DNA of 64,000 bases from Lederbergia graminis (GCF_042655485.1 NZ_JBHSMC010000029.1:124001-188000); one strand, 5' to 3'; positions 1 to 9,283 are shown, numbered from the stretch's first letter. Numbers and translations are program-made. Notes: generated by a model from the letters alone, not told the origin.

Positions 1-594
1 ATCCATTACACCACTCGTTAGTGCATTATGAATTAATAGCAGGAAACGACGGTCATTTATTTTCTTCGAGATAAGTTTTAATAGTACAGTATGGTCAATA
101 TGATCTAAAAAGCTTTTAATATCTCCTTCAATGCACCATGTTAGTCCTTTCCATGTGTTTTTGATTTGAGAAAGTGCCGTATGACAGCTTCTTCCCTCTC
201 TAAAACCATGTGAGTTTTCAGAGAATCTTGGCTCATAAACATTTTCTAATATCATTCTCATAACTTCCTGTACTATCTTATCTTTGAAATTAGGAACTCC
301 AAGCGGTCTCTTTTTACCATTTGACTTAGGAATATAAGCCCTTCTTACGGGTGCAAAACGGAATGTTCCAGCTCTTAATTGCTCTATGATGTCGTCTATT
401 TTTTGTAAACTGAAACCATCTATTGTTTCATTAGATGATCCCTTTGTTAGATTCCCTGCATTCAGATATAGTTTAGCGTATGCTTTAATCCACAACTCTT
501 TGTTATACATAAGACGATAACAATCCGTAATGATATTTCCTTTTTGAGAAGCATTCCTTATAACGTCTAACTGTCGAAATGGATTGGTTGCCAT
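1..594 (-). CDS. ltrA: Group II intron reverse transcriptase/maturase, N-terminal part
   Basis: The open frame continues to the left edge without a stop and gives 198 residues. It carries reverse transcriptase landmarks: KKRPLGVPNFKDKIVQ around 109-124, then HGFREGRSCHTAL, then the first catalytic block with EGDIKSF, which contains the first metal-binding Asp. The YADD box, maturase (X) and any endonuclease domain would lie beyond the edge. The ATG at 594 is preferred because AAGGAG lies 8 nt upstream; another ATG at 600 is too close to it. The protein probably splices the host intron and helps it retrohome. It is translated from within intron domain IV. Confidence 0.88.
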   Translation of the reverse strand, partial: MATNPFRQLDVIRNASQKGNIITDCYRLMYNKELWIKAYAKLYLNAGNLTKGSSNETIDGFSLQKIDDIIEQLRAGTFRFAPVRRAYIPKSNGKKRPLGVPNFKDKIVQEVMRMILENVYEPRFSENSHGFREGRSCHTALSQIKNTWKGLTWCIEGDIKSFLDHIDHTVLLKLISKKINDRRFLLLIHNALTSGVMD

Positions 595-1165
595 ATTCAT
601 GACTCCTTTCTAGTTAACGTTAACATCAACCTGTCTCCCTTCCCCCTGCTAAACTCATTACAAGCAAACGTTGGGTACTATGGAGACTCCGTTACCATAT
701 GCAATTTTCATAGACCTTTGTCTAATAGCCTGAGGCACTTGCACTTAGGTAATCCCTGCATTATGACATAATTTTAGATACGTGATGGTTAGGTATCCCT
801 TTCGACGGTTTCCTCTAGTTGAGGATTGAAGGACAAACCTTACTATGGACAGGGCTCAGGCGATACCCAGCAGACACTCCGAGGATATGTCTCCCATTTT
901 GTCCTCATTGCCTGTTAGCTATCGTAGACAACGGCGCACCCATCGCTCATTCGTCTAGGATTCAAGCAGTATAGCTTTTACCATACATCACTTGGTCTGA
1001 AGAACTGACTCAGGCGTAGATAGCTTGCCTGTCTTTTCTCCTTTTTACATCATGCTCTGTTCCCTCTATGGGTTTCCCCTCATGGTAAGATGCTGACCAT
1101 AGAACAATGTAAGGAGTTCTAGATTTCTATAGAAATCGCTAAAATTACGCACCTTGCAGGCGCAC
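1..1165 (-). mobile_element. Group II intron (5' portion), inserted in radC
   Basis: The minus strand reads GTGCGCC starting at 1165, the usual 5' end of a bacterial group II intron, and directly abuts the radC exon, which ends at 1166. About 565 nt of structured non-coding RNA (domains I-III) precede an intron-encoded reverse transcriptase that runs off the left edge. Candidate exon-binding sites are visible: GGGTG within 937-944 pairs with CACCC in the exon (EBS2/IBS2), and GCTGGG at 866-871 pairs, with two G-U pairs, with the last six exon bases (EBS1/IBS1). They occur in the expected order, EBS2 before EBS1. The insertion is in the sense direction and in phase 0, so splicing would restore radC. 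Domains V-VI, the 3' splice site and the radC 3' exon are outside the window. Confidence 0.9.
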
Positions 1166-1717
1166 GCCGGATGGGTGATTATGGAAACAAATGATAGACG
1201 CTGCTGAACGTCGAAATGCTTCTTTGAAAATCTCACGAGGATGTACGATGGAGGCATTTAAACTACCAATAAAGATAGTTTGACGGTGAATTACTTGGTT
1301 TTTTGTATTTAAGTAAGCGCATACAAAATGTTCTTGCTTTAAAAAACGCATATCATTCATCACATAATTCGCACCATCTTCCGGACTTCGAATTACATAA
1401 CGATCGTTAAACGTTATGTTACTTATTCTTCTTCCTAATTCCACAGCAGCCGCAATTTGCACTGCTTTTGCTGTTCCAATTCCTTTAATTTCCATTATTT
1501 CTTCTAAAGCTGCATCTTTTAGCCAATGTAGTCCGTCAAATTGAGTTAAAAGACGATTGGCTAATTGAATAACAGATTCTGATTTCGTCCCTGTTCTTAA
1601 AATAATTGCTAGCAATTCTTGATTTGACAAGCTTTCTGGCCCTTTGTGAATTAATCGTTCTCTTGGACGTTCATCGATTGGGAAATCCCGAATCATGAGT
1701 GAAGATTTTTTATTCAA
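1166..1717 (-). CDS. radC: RadC family protein, 5' exon (interrupted by group II intron)
   Basis: The 184-codon exon encodes the N-terminal helix-hairpin-helix region (GIGTAKAVQIAAAVELGRR, around 80-98) and most of the MPN/JAMM domain, up to the metal-binding HNHPSG at 179-184. The remaining conserved SxxD part of the JAMM site must lie past the intron, outside the window. Read through, the frame enters the intron and stops after six more residues. Translation starts at TTG (1717), with AGGAGG and AAGGAAGG upstream; an ATG eight codons in is an alternative. RadC was once linked to DNA repair, but its biochemical role is unclear. It follows maf, as in B. subtilis. Confidence 0.9.
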
Positions 1718-1739
1718 CCTTCCTTCTCCTCCTATAATA

Positions 1740-2303
1740 TTATAAGTTAAATTTCTCTCTTAAGACGCGGGACAAGCGGGCAATAGGTAGGCCAACAACA
1801 GAGTAATAATCCCCTCTAATAGATTTAACTAATAATGCTCCTAGTCCTTGAATTCCGTAGGCACCAGCTTTATCAAAAGATTCTCCACTTTCGATATATT
1901 GCTCTATTTCTTCATCTGATAATAGCCAGAACTCCACATCTGTTTTTTCAAAAAACAATTCTTGTTTGGCATCATGAATGATTGCTACCCCTGTATAAAC
2001 AGAGTGTGTTCGACCTGATAGCTGTTTTAACATGTCGCGAGCTTCACTTTCATTTTTCGGTTTTCCAAGTATTTGATCATCACAAACTACAACTGTATCA
2101 CAGCCAACTACAACAGCATTTTCTTCTAGGTCCTTTACTATATTTGCTTTTCTCAATGCTAGAGTCATCACAATATCCTCTGGTGATACATAAGTAGAAA
2201 TTGATTCATCAACATTTGGTGAAAGCGCTTTAAATGGAATATTTAACTTTTGAAGTAACTCTCTCCTACGTGGGGAATTCGAAGCTAGAATTAGCTGAGG
2301 CAT
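1740..2303 (-). CDS. maf: Maf-like nucleoside triphosphate pyrophosphatase
   Basis: This 187-residue protein has the Maf signature ASNSPRRRELL at residues 7-17, followed by GCDTVV and GKPKNESEA, and KAGAYGIQG near 150. Maf proteins hydrolyse dTTP/UTP or modified nucleotides to monophosphates and, in Bacillus, affect septum formation. The start at 2303 is chosen because family members begin just before the LILASNSPRR motif; upstream in-frame codons add a non-conserved extension. It lies between spoIIB and radC, the standard Bacillus order, so it is part of the cell-shape and division block. Confidence 0.93.
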   Translation of the reverse strand: MPQLILASNSPRRRELLQKLNIPFKALSPNVDESISTYVSPEDIVMTLALRKANIVKDLEENAVVVGCDTVVVCDDQILGKPKNESEARDMLKQLSGRTHSVYTGVAIIHDAKQELFFEKTDVEFWLLSDEEIEQYIESGESFDKAGAYGIQGLGALLVKSIRGDYYSVVGLPIARLSRVLREKFNL

Positions 2304-2380
2304 ATTTGATAGCCATCCTTTCGACATGATGATATTGGAGATACATACCATTATACTACCAAAGTAGACAAAAATAGTAA

Positions 2381-2418
2381 ATAGGGTGGGACTAGACGTA
2401 GCTAGTCACTCACCCTTA
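2381..2418. terminator. Stem-loop at the spoIIB 3' end
   Basis: A GGGTG-GACTAG stem with its complement brackets the spoIIB stop codon. A short T-rich tract follows on the minus strand. It probably ends spoIIB transcription. Confidence 0.55.
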
Positions 2419-3425
2419 TAAAATAAATTCATATAATCTAATAATCCTTGTTGGGCATTAATTAGATTTTTTTGTGAATCAGAACTTGAAAATTCAGTTA
2501 ATCCCTGCAGTGCATATACTAGTTTTGAATGGATACTATTAGCAACTTCACTTTCGAATATATCCTCTTTCATTTCAATACTACCACTTATTTCTTTCAT
2601 GTTGGCAGCATTAGTCTTCCCTGAAATAGTCGCAGTAACAGATTCATTTGCTAGCTTTTTAAAAGTACTTGCTTCTGTAACAAATTGCTCTCCTTTTGAT
2701 TGAGAAGCAAACGTAATATCCTTCGCTGGAATGGATAACTCTTTAGCCCATACTTCTATACCATTATCCTTTAATTGGCTCTCCCAAGATTTTGCTGTAG
2801 CCAAATCACCTGCTACACCAATAAATACGTAATGTTTCCCGTCCATTTCTATGATCGTTGTAGCTAAATCTTCTTTGCGAAAAGAATTAGCAGCTGCATC
2901 AGCAGCTTCTTTCGACGAAAATTGTCCACCTTGAAGAACCCCAATGGTTAAAGCTGGAATCGTTATTTCAACCGGTCCAGTCGTGGTCCCACCATTTTTT
3001 TCATCATCCTTATTAACAGATCCTGGATTTTCAACTTCATTTATCGCCACAATATCATCTTCTGATGCCATCATTTTTAAAAATAAAGTACCTAATATAA
3101 GTCCGACTACAATAGCGAGTATAATTGAAAATACTAGCTTCGAAATATCAGGATACATTTGCCGTCTCCATTTTTTCCCTATATTGTTTCTAGGAGATGG
3201 GACCGTAGCATTAACAATTTTATACTCTGGTATTTCTTTCGTATCGATTTCCGGCAATATCCACTCAAATTCTTCTTCATCTGCAGTATCTTCTGAAGTT
3301 GCAGCTGTCTCTTCTCTTACGGTTGTTCGCCAATCATGTATCCGGGTTTCTTCGGAAAATGGCTTTTCAACTCCATTCAATTTAATTTTAATTTGTGATG
3401 TTTGCTTCTCCTTTCCATCTTCCAT
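2406..3425 (-). CDS. spoIIB: SpoIIB-like SPOR-domain sporulation protein
   Basis: The 339-residue protein has an acidic N-terminal cytoplasmic part, one membrane helix at about 97-116, and an extracellular SPOR-like domain at about 155-230 (TIGVLQGGQF... YVFIGVAGD...). SPOR domains bind peptidoglycan stripped of stem peptides at septa. SpoIIB of B. subtilis helps thin septal peptidoglycan at the start of engulfment and occupies the same place between maf and comC, so identification rests on both architecture and synteny. Sequence conservation outside the SPOR domain is low, as usual for this family. A terminator upstream separates it from the pilus operon, so it should have its own promoter in the 3426-3470 gap. 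Confidence 0.8.
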   Translation of the reverse strand: MEDGKEKQTSQIKIKLNGVEKPFSEETRIHDWRTTVREETAATSEDTADEEEFEWILPEIDTKEIPEYKIVNATVPSPRNNIGKKWRRQMYPDISKLVFSIILAIVVGLILGTLFLKMMASEDDIVAINEVENPGSVNKDDEKNGGTTTGPVEITIPALTIGVLQGGQFSSKEAADAAANSFRKEDLATTIIEMDGKHYVFIGVAGDLATAKSWESQLKDNGIEVWAKELSIPAKDITFASQSKGEQFVTEASTFKKLANESVTATISGKTNAANMKEISGSIEMKEDIFESEVANSIHSKLVYALQGLTEFSSSDSQKNLINAQQGLLDYMNLFYKGE

Positions 3426-3471
3426 TCTTCTACCTCCCGCCCTTGCAATTGCTTACATGCTATCATACAAG

Positions 3472-3505
3472 CAAAAAAAAAAGACAAGACTTTTGTCGTC
3501 TTGTC
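3472..3505 (-). terminator. Terminator of the pilus operon
   Basis: On the minus strand an 8-bp perfect stem (GACAAGAC/GTCTTGTC) is followed by more than ten T residues. It lies just downstream of pilO and is a strong intrinsic terminator. Confidence 0.85.
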
Positions 3506-3545
3506 ATAAAATGATTTCGTCAATTTTTTCAACAGGTAAATCATA

Positions 3546-4175
3546 TTACTTAAATGGATCAGTTTTACTTGCAGGTGTAGGTACTTCAATAGTTGGTACT
3601 TCATCTTGCAAGTCAAATAATGTTGGTAAATAATACGCAGATACACTTAAATCCATCATGATATTCGATTCAGCTTCTGATTTGATGGACAAATGGTCGA
3701 TTTTTATAATTCTTTGTAATGCTTCCAATTCCATGATAAATTTTTCAACTGCAGCATAGGATTGGGCACTTATGGATAAGGTTGTTGTTAATAATTCGAT
3801 TCCATTTGGTAAATCAATTGGAGTTCCTTCAGATTCTTGTGCCGTTTCCCCATCTGTAAAACTCATTCCTGAAATATTTATATTAGAAGTCATTGCTGCC
3901 ATCTCAAATTGGAGAATCAGTTGCTCTTGTAATGGTAATACAGGTATTTTCTGCTGTAAGTAAGTTGTAGCTCCAGTTGGTTCGCTCGTTTCATTTTGTT
4001 TTTCCTCTAATAAATTTAATCGTTTTTGTTCCATTTGTATTTCATTTTCTAATATTGTCACATCTAGATTAATTGGCTTATACACTTGAAAATAAAGATA
4101 CGTAAATAATACGAAAGCTATGATGAGAATGCCACTAATGAGTAAGGTCTTTTTTGAGATGATTTTTTCCATCAT
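3546..4175 (-). CDS. pilO: PilO-like type IV pilus inner-membrane protein
   Basis: This is a 209-residue bitopic protein with an N-terminal helix at about 10-28, a coiled coil to about 60, and a globular C-terminal part with the spacing of PilO ferredoxin-like folds. PilO pairs with PilN to form the alignment complex linking the cytoplasmic PilM ring to the pilus machine. It is the last gene of the operon and starts at the pilN stop codon. Sequence similarity in this family is weak, so the call depends mainly on size, topology and its place after pilM and pilN. Confidence 0.75.
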   Translation of the reverse strand: MMEKIISKKTLLISGILIIAFVLFTYLYFQVYKPINLDVTILENEIQMEQKRLNLLEEKQNETSEPTGATTYLQQKIPVLPLQEQLILQFEMAAMTSNINISGMSFTDGETAQESEGTPIDLPNGIELLTTTLSISAQSYAAVEKFIMELEALQRIIKIDHLSIKSEAESNIMMDLSVSAYYLPTLFDLQDEVPTIEVPTPASKTDPFK

Positions 4176-4723
4176 TATTCCCTACCTGCCAATTGATTAT
4201 CAAGTGTAATGGAGTAATAAGCTATATAGTTCGTCTTATCTTCTGCACCAGCGCTACTTACCTGATTTATTGTTTGCAGTGTTGCAGTAGTTACCCAAGT
4301 TGTGCGATTTAGCTCTGCTAAATAATAAGCTGCATGGCGTTGATTCGTAAATTCTATCTCTAAGCTGATCTCATCATTCACATAATCTATTGATTGAATA
4401 TATCCATCTTGTGGCAATATGCTCGTAAAATGGTGAAGAATTGGAATAACAGACATACTATCTTCTTCCATCATTTCGATAACAGATTGTAGTTTTTCAA
4501 CGGAAGCAAGTGATTCATCTGTCGCAACATTTTGCTCTATTTGTTCGATTTCTTGACGAATTTGCTGCAATTCTTCTGTTAATCTTTCCTTCGTTTGTTT
4601 CTGATGTTGTAGAAAAAACAGGAATAAGGCAAGAATAACGACTAAAATCAATACCATTACATAAGCGTACGTATGTCTTTCTTTTTTCTCTGGCTGTTGT
4701 AATAAGTTGATGTCAATACGCAT
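4175..4723 (-). CDS. pilN: PilN-like type IV pilus assembly protein
   Basis: The protein (182 residues) begins with the short cytoplasmic MRIDINLLQQPE segment typical of PilN, the part that binds a groove of PilM. A single membrane helix follows at about 19-38, then a coiled coil and a small extracytoplasmic domain. The ATG at 4723 is preferred over an upstream GTG because GAGGTG lies 8 nt before it; the ATG overlaps the pilM stop (TGATG), which suggests translational coupling. Confidence 0.85.
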   Translation of the reverse strand: MRIDINLLQQPEKKERHTYAYVMVLILVVILALFLFFLQHQKQTKERLTEELQQIRQEIEQIEQNVATDESLASVEKLQSVIEMMEEDSMSVIPILHHFTSILPQDGYIQSIDYVNDEISLEIEFTNQRHAAYYLAELNRTTWVTTATLQTINQVSSAGAEDKTNYIAYYSITLDNQLAGRE

Positions 4724-5691
4724 CACAATGGCACCTCTTTCAATCCGAGACCAAGTGCTGTCGTATATCGGGCTGCAACTTCTTGTCCTGAAAAATTATT
4801 GTTTATTTCGGCTAATAATACTTCAATATGAACTTGAAGTCGATTTTCCAAATACTTCTGTATTTCTTCTAGGTTAGGATGATCACCTGAAATGAAATAT
4901 TTATTAACTCTTGCATTCCCTTGATGCAGTGAATACGTATAAAAGCTCATAACCTTTTCTACTTCACTATAAATATCCTCTAATATGTATGATTCATCCA
5001 AAGCGCTACTCTGATCCATCATAATCTGGAAGTCATCATCTTGTTGTAATTCAACAGGACGCATAAAAATAGGAATATCATCATGAAAAATCGAAAGCGT
5101 TAATAGTTGTTCATCTAAATTTAATAACATGACATGGTCATCATCTTGAATAAGCTCTCCTAACTTACAAAGACGATACAACGATAATGGTCCAATATCA
5201 GCAACTATAGGCTGTAATTTCACTTCCTCCAGTATTTCTCGATAAGATTGGACCACTTCTACTGGCGATGCTACTAATAAAACATTTTGTTTCGTTTCTG
5301 TTTTCCCTAGTAGTACCGAGTCATAAGTGGGCTCAGAAAACGGTAAATGAATGGTTGTACCCATTTCTAAAAATAAATAGTTATTTAATTCATCTTCTTT
5401 TACATCTAGCGGTACTTGAATTTGGCGAATAATAATATGGGGATCCGGAATGATAAAGCGAATCTTCTTGTTTTTAATCTTCCATTTTTTCACACATTGA
5501 AGGAGCACTTCCTGTAAAGCAGGATAATCATGAATTTTTCCAGCTTTAATAATTCCTTTAGGAAGCGCTTGTTCATCTGCTTGTACAATTTCAAATTTAC
5601 TACCAATAGCTAGTTCTACAAAACGAATGACTTGATCTGTAAAAACAAAATTTATTGTTTTTTGCTGTCTTTTAAAGAGTGATATTGCCAT
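4723..5691 (-). CDS. pilM: PilM-like actin-fold type IV pilus protein
   Basis: The 322-residue soluble protein resembles PilM/Competence_A proteins, with an FtsA/actin-like fold that binds ATP and the PilN N-terminus. The N-terminal block INFVFTDQVIRFVELA and the IIRQIQVPLD segment near 90 match the family. It has no membrane segment. Its placement before pilN and pilO gives the pilMNO order seen in diderm and some clostridial pilus operons. Confidence 0.87.
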   Translation of the reverse strand: MAISLFKRQQKTINFVFTDQVIRFVELAIGSKFEIVQADEQALPKGIIKAGKIHDYPALQEVLLQCVKKWKIKNKKIRFIIPDPHIIIRQIQVPLDVKEDELNNYLFLEMGTTIHLPFSEPTYDSVLLGKTETKQNVLLVASPVEVVQSYREILEEVKLQPIVADIGPLSLYRLCKLGELIQDDDHVMLLNLDEQLLTLSIFHDDIPIFMRPVELQQDDDFQIMMDQSSALDESYILEDIYSEVEKVMSFYTYSLHQGNARVNKYFISGDHPNLEEIQKYLENRLQVHIEVLLAEINNNFSGQEVAARYTTALGLGLKEVPL

Positions 5692-5706
5692 TCTATTTCG
5701 TCTCCC

Positions 5707-6453
5707 TTAAAAATTCACAAGTGAAAGATACCATGTGAATATTTCTTTATGGAAAAAATACGCAATGATAGTACCTATCGCGATAAATGGACCAAAAGGG
5801 ATAGGTTTTTTTCTTTCAATTTTTCCAATCGCCATCCCAATAATACCAATAATCGCACCGATTAAATTCGCAAAGAAAAATGAAACGAATACTAGTTTTA
5901 CACCTAGGACTAGTCCAAGAACGGTAAATAATTTAATATCACCGCCACCCATACCACCTTTTGAAATAATGGCTATTGCTAGTAGCATAATAAATGCAAC
6001 AGCTGCTCCAGCCAGTGAATCCCACCAAGGAGAGAGCGGTTCGATGATTAGCTCTATGATAAATATCCCCGTAAATACAAGTAATACCTTATCTGGTATC
6101 AACATATATGTTAGATCTGAAACTGTAATGATAACAAGTAAGGAGATAAGGGTTAATGCAATCACTAACTCAAAACTCCAACCAATTTTTATGTATGCTA
6201 AAGCGAAGAGGAGGCCGGTTGTAAGTTCCATAATAGGATATATTGGCGAAATTCGTTTCCCACAGTTCTTACATTTCCCTAACTGTATGACATAAGCAAC
6301 AACAGGCATAAGTTCCAAAAATGACAATGTCCGACCACAACTCGGACAAGCAGAACGTGGTCGGATAATCGATTGCTTCTTTGGGACTCTTAGCCCAACG
6401 ACATTATAAAACGAACCGAATAAGAGTCCGTAAAGGAAGAATAGAATAGTCAT
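5707..6453 (-). CDS. pilD: Prepilin peptidase / N-methyltransferase (PilD/ComC)
   Basis: The polytopic 248-residue aspartic protease has the zinc-binding pairs CPSC (36/39) and CKNC (61/64) and both catalytic aspartates, SDLTYMLIP (Asp113) and GGGDIKLF (Asp172). It removes the leader of prepilins at the membrane and methylates the new N-terminus. It corresponds to B. subtilis comC, which sits at the same locus. The substrate is probably the adjacent pilin, and possibly ComG pseudopilins encoded elsewhere. It starts 5 bp after the pilin gene and has only a weak Shine-Dalgarno sequence, so coupled translation is likely. Confidence 0.95.
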   Translation of the reverse strand: MTILFFLYGLLFGSFYNVVGLRVPKKQSIIRPRSACPSCGRTLSFLELMPVVAYVIQLGKCKNCGKRISPIYPIMELTTGLLFALAYIKIGWSFELVIALTLISLLVIITVSDLTYMLIPDKVLLVFTGIFIIELIIEPLSPWWDSLAGAAVAFIMLLAIAIISKGGMGGGDIKLFTVLGLVLGVKLVFVSFFFANLIGAIIGIIGMAIGKIERKKPIPFGPFIAIGTIIAYFFHKEIFTWYLSLVNF

Positions 6454-6458
6454 GGTAA

Positions 6459-6911
6459 TTAAGGGAGTGTTACATCCTTACGTGAGATTTCAAATGGATC
6501 TTTGTCTGAAATATATGGTGTTACTCCACCGTTAGTAAGGGTAACTGTATAAGTATATTTTCCATCCGCACCTTTTGTTACTGTTACTAGACTCTTAGTT
6601 TCATCATACCCTGTCTCTGTTGAAGGGTCTTTAACACTTTCTAAAAATCCATCATCAACTAGGGCACCTAAAGTAATGGTAGTAACATTATCACTTTCTG
6701 TATATTCTCCTGAAGTAATTGCAAATTTTGCTTGATTCACCATCTGCTGCGCATTCGCAATATGCGCATCCTTTTTCGAGTTATTGATTAATCCACCGAT
6801 GCTTGGAATAGCAATAGCAGAGATGATTCCGAGAATAACGACAACCGCTAGTAACTCAACTAATGTTAAGCCTTTTTCATTTTTTAAAGCTTGTCTAATC
6901 TTTTTTACCAT
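6459..6911 (-). CDS. pilA: Type IV prepilin (major pilin candidate)
   Basis: This 150-residue class III signal-peptide protein has a positively charged leader (about 14 residues), cleavage expected between Gly14 and Leu15, then LTLVELLAVVVILGIISAIA with Glu at mature position 5. That helix is both membrane anchor and filament core. The C-terminal domain is acidic and threonine-rich with no cysteines. ATG at 6911 follows GAGGAGG. The mature N-terminal residue is Leu rather than the common Phe. It is the only pilin gene in the operon, so it is presumably the major subunit; minor pilins would be elsewhere. Confidence 0.92.
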   Translation of the reverse strand: MVKKIRQALKNEKGLTLVELLAVVVILGIISAIAIPSIGGLINNSKKDAHIANAQQMVNQAKFAITSGEYTESDNVTTITLGALVDDGFLESVKDPSTETGYDETKSLVTVTKGADGKYTYTVTLTNGGVTPYISDKDPFEISRKDVTLP

Positions 6912-7020
6912 CAAACTTCCTCCTCATACCTTTGTATTAGTCCAAAAGTAATATACACCTTTATTATAGGCGATAGTCGAAAAATAAGCGACAAATTTCT
7001 CACGAAAAAATTGTTAAGAT

Positions 7021-8232
7021 TTAGTAACTTTGTATATTATTAAATATATCAAACATCGGCACCATAATAGCTGTGACAATCGTTCCTACTAGACCCGCTA
7101 ATAGCACAATCATGATTGGTTCAATGAGTGATTTTAAGCGGTCTGTAGCTGCTTCGACTTCCGCTTCATAGAAATCCGCCACATTCTCTAACATGACATC
7201 CAGTGATCCTGTTTCTTCTCCAATTGCAATCATTTGGGAGACGAGCGGGGGAAATGCCCAATGTTTTTTCATCGGTTCTGTTAATGACTTCCCTTGTTCT
7301 AATGATTGTCTAGATTCCTTAATCACTCTTGCAATTACTTCATTCTCTACTAGTTTCTCCAGCATTGTCAATGCTTGGAGAATTGGGACGGAACTCGAAA
7401 ACATCGAGCTAAATGTTAAGGTAAATCTAGCTAATACACTTTTTTGAAAAATAGAACCAAATATAGGCATTCTTAATATGATTAGGTCTAGATAATACTT
7501 TGTTTCTGGCTTTTTACGCATCGTAAAGATGGTAAACCAGATTAACACAGGGATAAGCATTAATAAGTACCAAAACTTTCGAACGAAATTACTACTATTT
7601 AGGACAAATTGAGTGATAGCTGGTAGCTCTCCACCTACATCTGCAAACAAAGATACAAATGTAGGCACAACTCCTATTAATAGAAAAATGACTACAGCTA
7701 TCGCAATGATACCAACAAAAATTGGGTAAGAAAAAGCAGAAATTACTTTCTGTCTAGTACGATGTTGCTTTTCATAATGAATACTTAATCGATTAAGTGT
7801 CTCATCTAATGTTCCTGAAATTTCTCCTGCATGTACCATATTAATAATTAAAGACTCAAAAATTTCTTCATGCTTCGCTAATGCTTTCGATAATGGATTT
7901 CCCGCTCGTATCTCCACTTCAACCTTTTGTAAAGCTTTTGCCAATGGTTTACTGTCCGTCTGCTCTGCTAGAATTTTCGTTGCCTCTACTACTGACACTC
8001 CAGCTGACAGAAGAGTTGAAAATTGCTTTAGAAAAATAACGAGATGTTGAAGTTTTACTGGGTTGCCAATTACAATATCTTTCGTAAATATATTTTCAGG
8101 TACTTCCTCGATTTCAATTACTCGAACGCCATCATGTCGGAGCTTTTCCATCGCCTCTCTTTTGGAATCGGCGTGTAGTATCCCATTCTTCGTCCCTGTC
8201 CTTGTGCGCCCACTATACTTAAAACGTGCCAT
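7021..8232 (-). CDS. pilC: Type IV pilus platform protein PilC
   Basis: At 403 residues it is the normal length for PilC/GspF. It has two T2SSF domains, each with a helical cytoplasmic part and membrane helices near 165-195, 215-235 and at the C-terminus. The signatures MVHAGEISGTLDETL in the first domain and MIAIGEETGSLDVML in the second are typical. It forms the membrane platform on which PilB and PilT act. It overlaps the end of pilT by one base. A 109-bp gap, without an evident terminator, separates it from the pilin gene. Confidence 0.95.
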   Translation of the reverse strand: MARFKYSGRTRTGTKNGILHADSKREAMEKLRHDGVRVIEIEEVPENIFTKDIVIGNPVKLQHLVIFLKQFSTLLSAGVSVVEATKILAEQTDSKPLAKALQKVEVEIRAGNPLSKALAKHEEIFESLIINMVHAGEISGTLDETLNRLSIHYEKQHRTRQKVISAFSYPIFVGIIAIAVVIFLLIGVVPTFVSLFADVGGELPAITQFVLNSSNFVRKFWYLLMLIPVLIWFTIFTMRKKPETKYYLDLIILRMPIFGSIFQKSVLARFTLTFSSMFSSSVPILQALTMLEKLVENEVIARVIKESRQSLEQGKSLTEPMKKHWAFPPLVSQMIAIGEETGSLDVMLENVADFYEAEVEAATDRLKSLIEPIMIVLLAGLVGTIVTAIMVPMFDIFNNIQSY

Positions 8233-9275
8233 TATTCAAATACCTGCTTTAGGAATGGAAGAGCAACCTCTCGAGAGATTTTTCCCGCGTTTAACAGTTC
8301 TTTTGTGCTGTTTTCTAAAAGTTGCATTCCTTCCAGTCGTGATGTTTGCATGATATTTGGAATTTGGTGTGCTTTTTCTGATCGAATCAAGTTTCCAACA
8401 GCTGGGACATTAAGCAATACTTCAAAAGCTGCAATGCGCCCTTTTCCGTCGACAGTTGGAAATAATCTTTGTGATATTACTGCTTCTAATACGGAGGAGA
8501 GCTGATAACGGATTTGATGCTGTTGATCCCCATTAAACACATCAATAATACGATTAACCGTTGAAACCGCACCAGAAGTATGTAAAGTACCTAATACTAA
8601 ATGACCTGTTTCTGCAGCCGTAATCGCGGTTTGGATCGTTTCTAAATCTCTCATCTCTCCTACTAGTATAACATCAGGGTCTTGACGAAGCGCACTACGT
8701 AGTCCATTTGCAAAATTTAGTGTATCTAACCCAACCTCTCGTTGGTCAATAACACATAGTTGATGCTTATGCATATATTCAATCGGATCCTCAAGAGTGA
8801 TAATATGTTTTCGCATCGTTTTATTCATGTAGTCAATCATAGAAGCTAAGGTTGTGGATTTTCCGCTTCCAGTTGGTCCTGTTACGAGGACTAGTCCTTG
8901 CGGCTTCTCTGCGATTTTTCTTACGATTGGTGGCAAATTTAATTGTTCCATTGAGGGAATTTCGGTTGGCACTACGCGAATTGCAAGGGCGGAACTGGAG
9001 CGTTGTCGAAACACATTCACACGAAATCTTGACACTCCTTGCAAACCGTATGAAAAATCTAATTCACCTTTCTCAATATAAACATTCCATAAGTGTTCTG
9101 GAATCATTTCTTGAGCAATCGCTTCCGATTGATCTTGTGTTATTCGATTTTCTCCAAATTTCTTTAACACTCCATTTATGCGCATGATTGGTGGAACTCC
9201 AACCGTTATATGTAAATCCGAAGCTTGAAGTTCAAATGCTTTTTGCAGTAAATATTGAATACTATTTTCGTCCAT
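8232..9275 (-). CDS. pilT: Type IV pilus retraction ATPase PilT
   Basis: The 347-residue hexameric secretion ATPase has the N-terminal LQASDLHI block, Walker A GPTGSGKST at 133-141, Walker B ILVGEMRD, and the His box TGHLVLGTLHT. It lacks the GspE_N domain of PilB, which distinguishes retraction from extension ATPases. PilT depolymerises pili and powers twitching, surface sensing or DNA pulling. ComG loci of Bacilli normally lack PilT, so this gene marks the operon as a true retractable type IVa system. Confidence 0.95.
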   Translation of the reverse strand: MDENSIQYLLQKAFELQASDLHITVGVPPIMRINGVLKKFGENRITQDQSEAIAQEMIPEHLWNVYIEKGELDFSYGLQGVSRFRVNVFRQRSSSALAIRVVPTEIPSMEQLNLPPIVRKIAEKPQGLVLVTGPTGSGKSTTLASMIDYMNKTMRKHIITLEDPIEYMHKHQLCVIDQREVGLDTLNFANGLRSALRQDPDVILVGEMRDLETIQTAITAAETGHLVLGTLHTSGAVSTVNRIIDVFNGDQQHQIRYQLSSVLEAVISQRLFPTVDGKGRIAAFEVLLNVPAVGNLIRSEKAHQIPNIMQTSRLEGMQLLENSTKELLNAGKISREVALPFLKQVFE

Positions 9276-9283
9276 GTTTTCAC

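Noticed and set aside
1066..1257. 63-codon minus-strand frame spanning the intron 5' end and radC
   Set aside because: It crosses the intron/exon border in a frame other than radC and has no coding character.
2944..3633. 229-codon plus-strand frame
   Set aside because: It is antisense to spoIIB and pilO; serine-rich composition is that of a shadow frame.
5735..6295. 186-codon plus-strand frame
   Set aside because: Antisense of pilD; isoleucine/proline-rich shadow composition.
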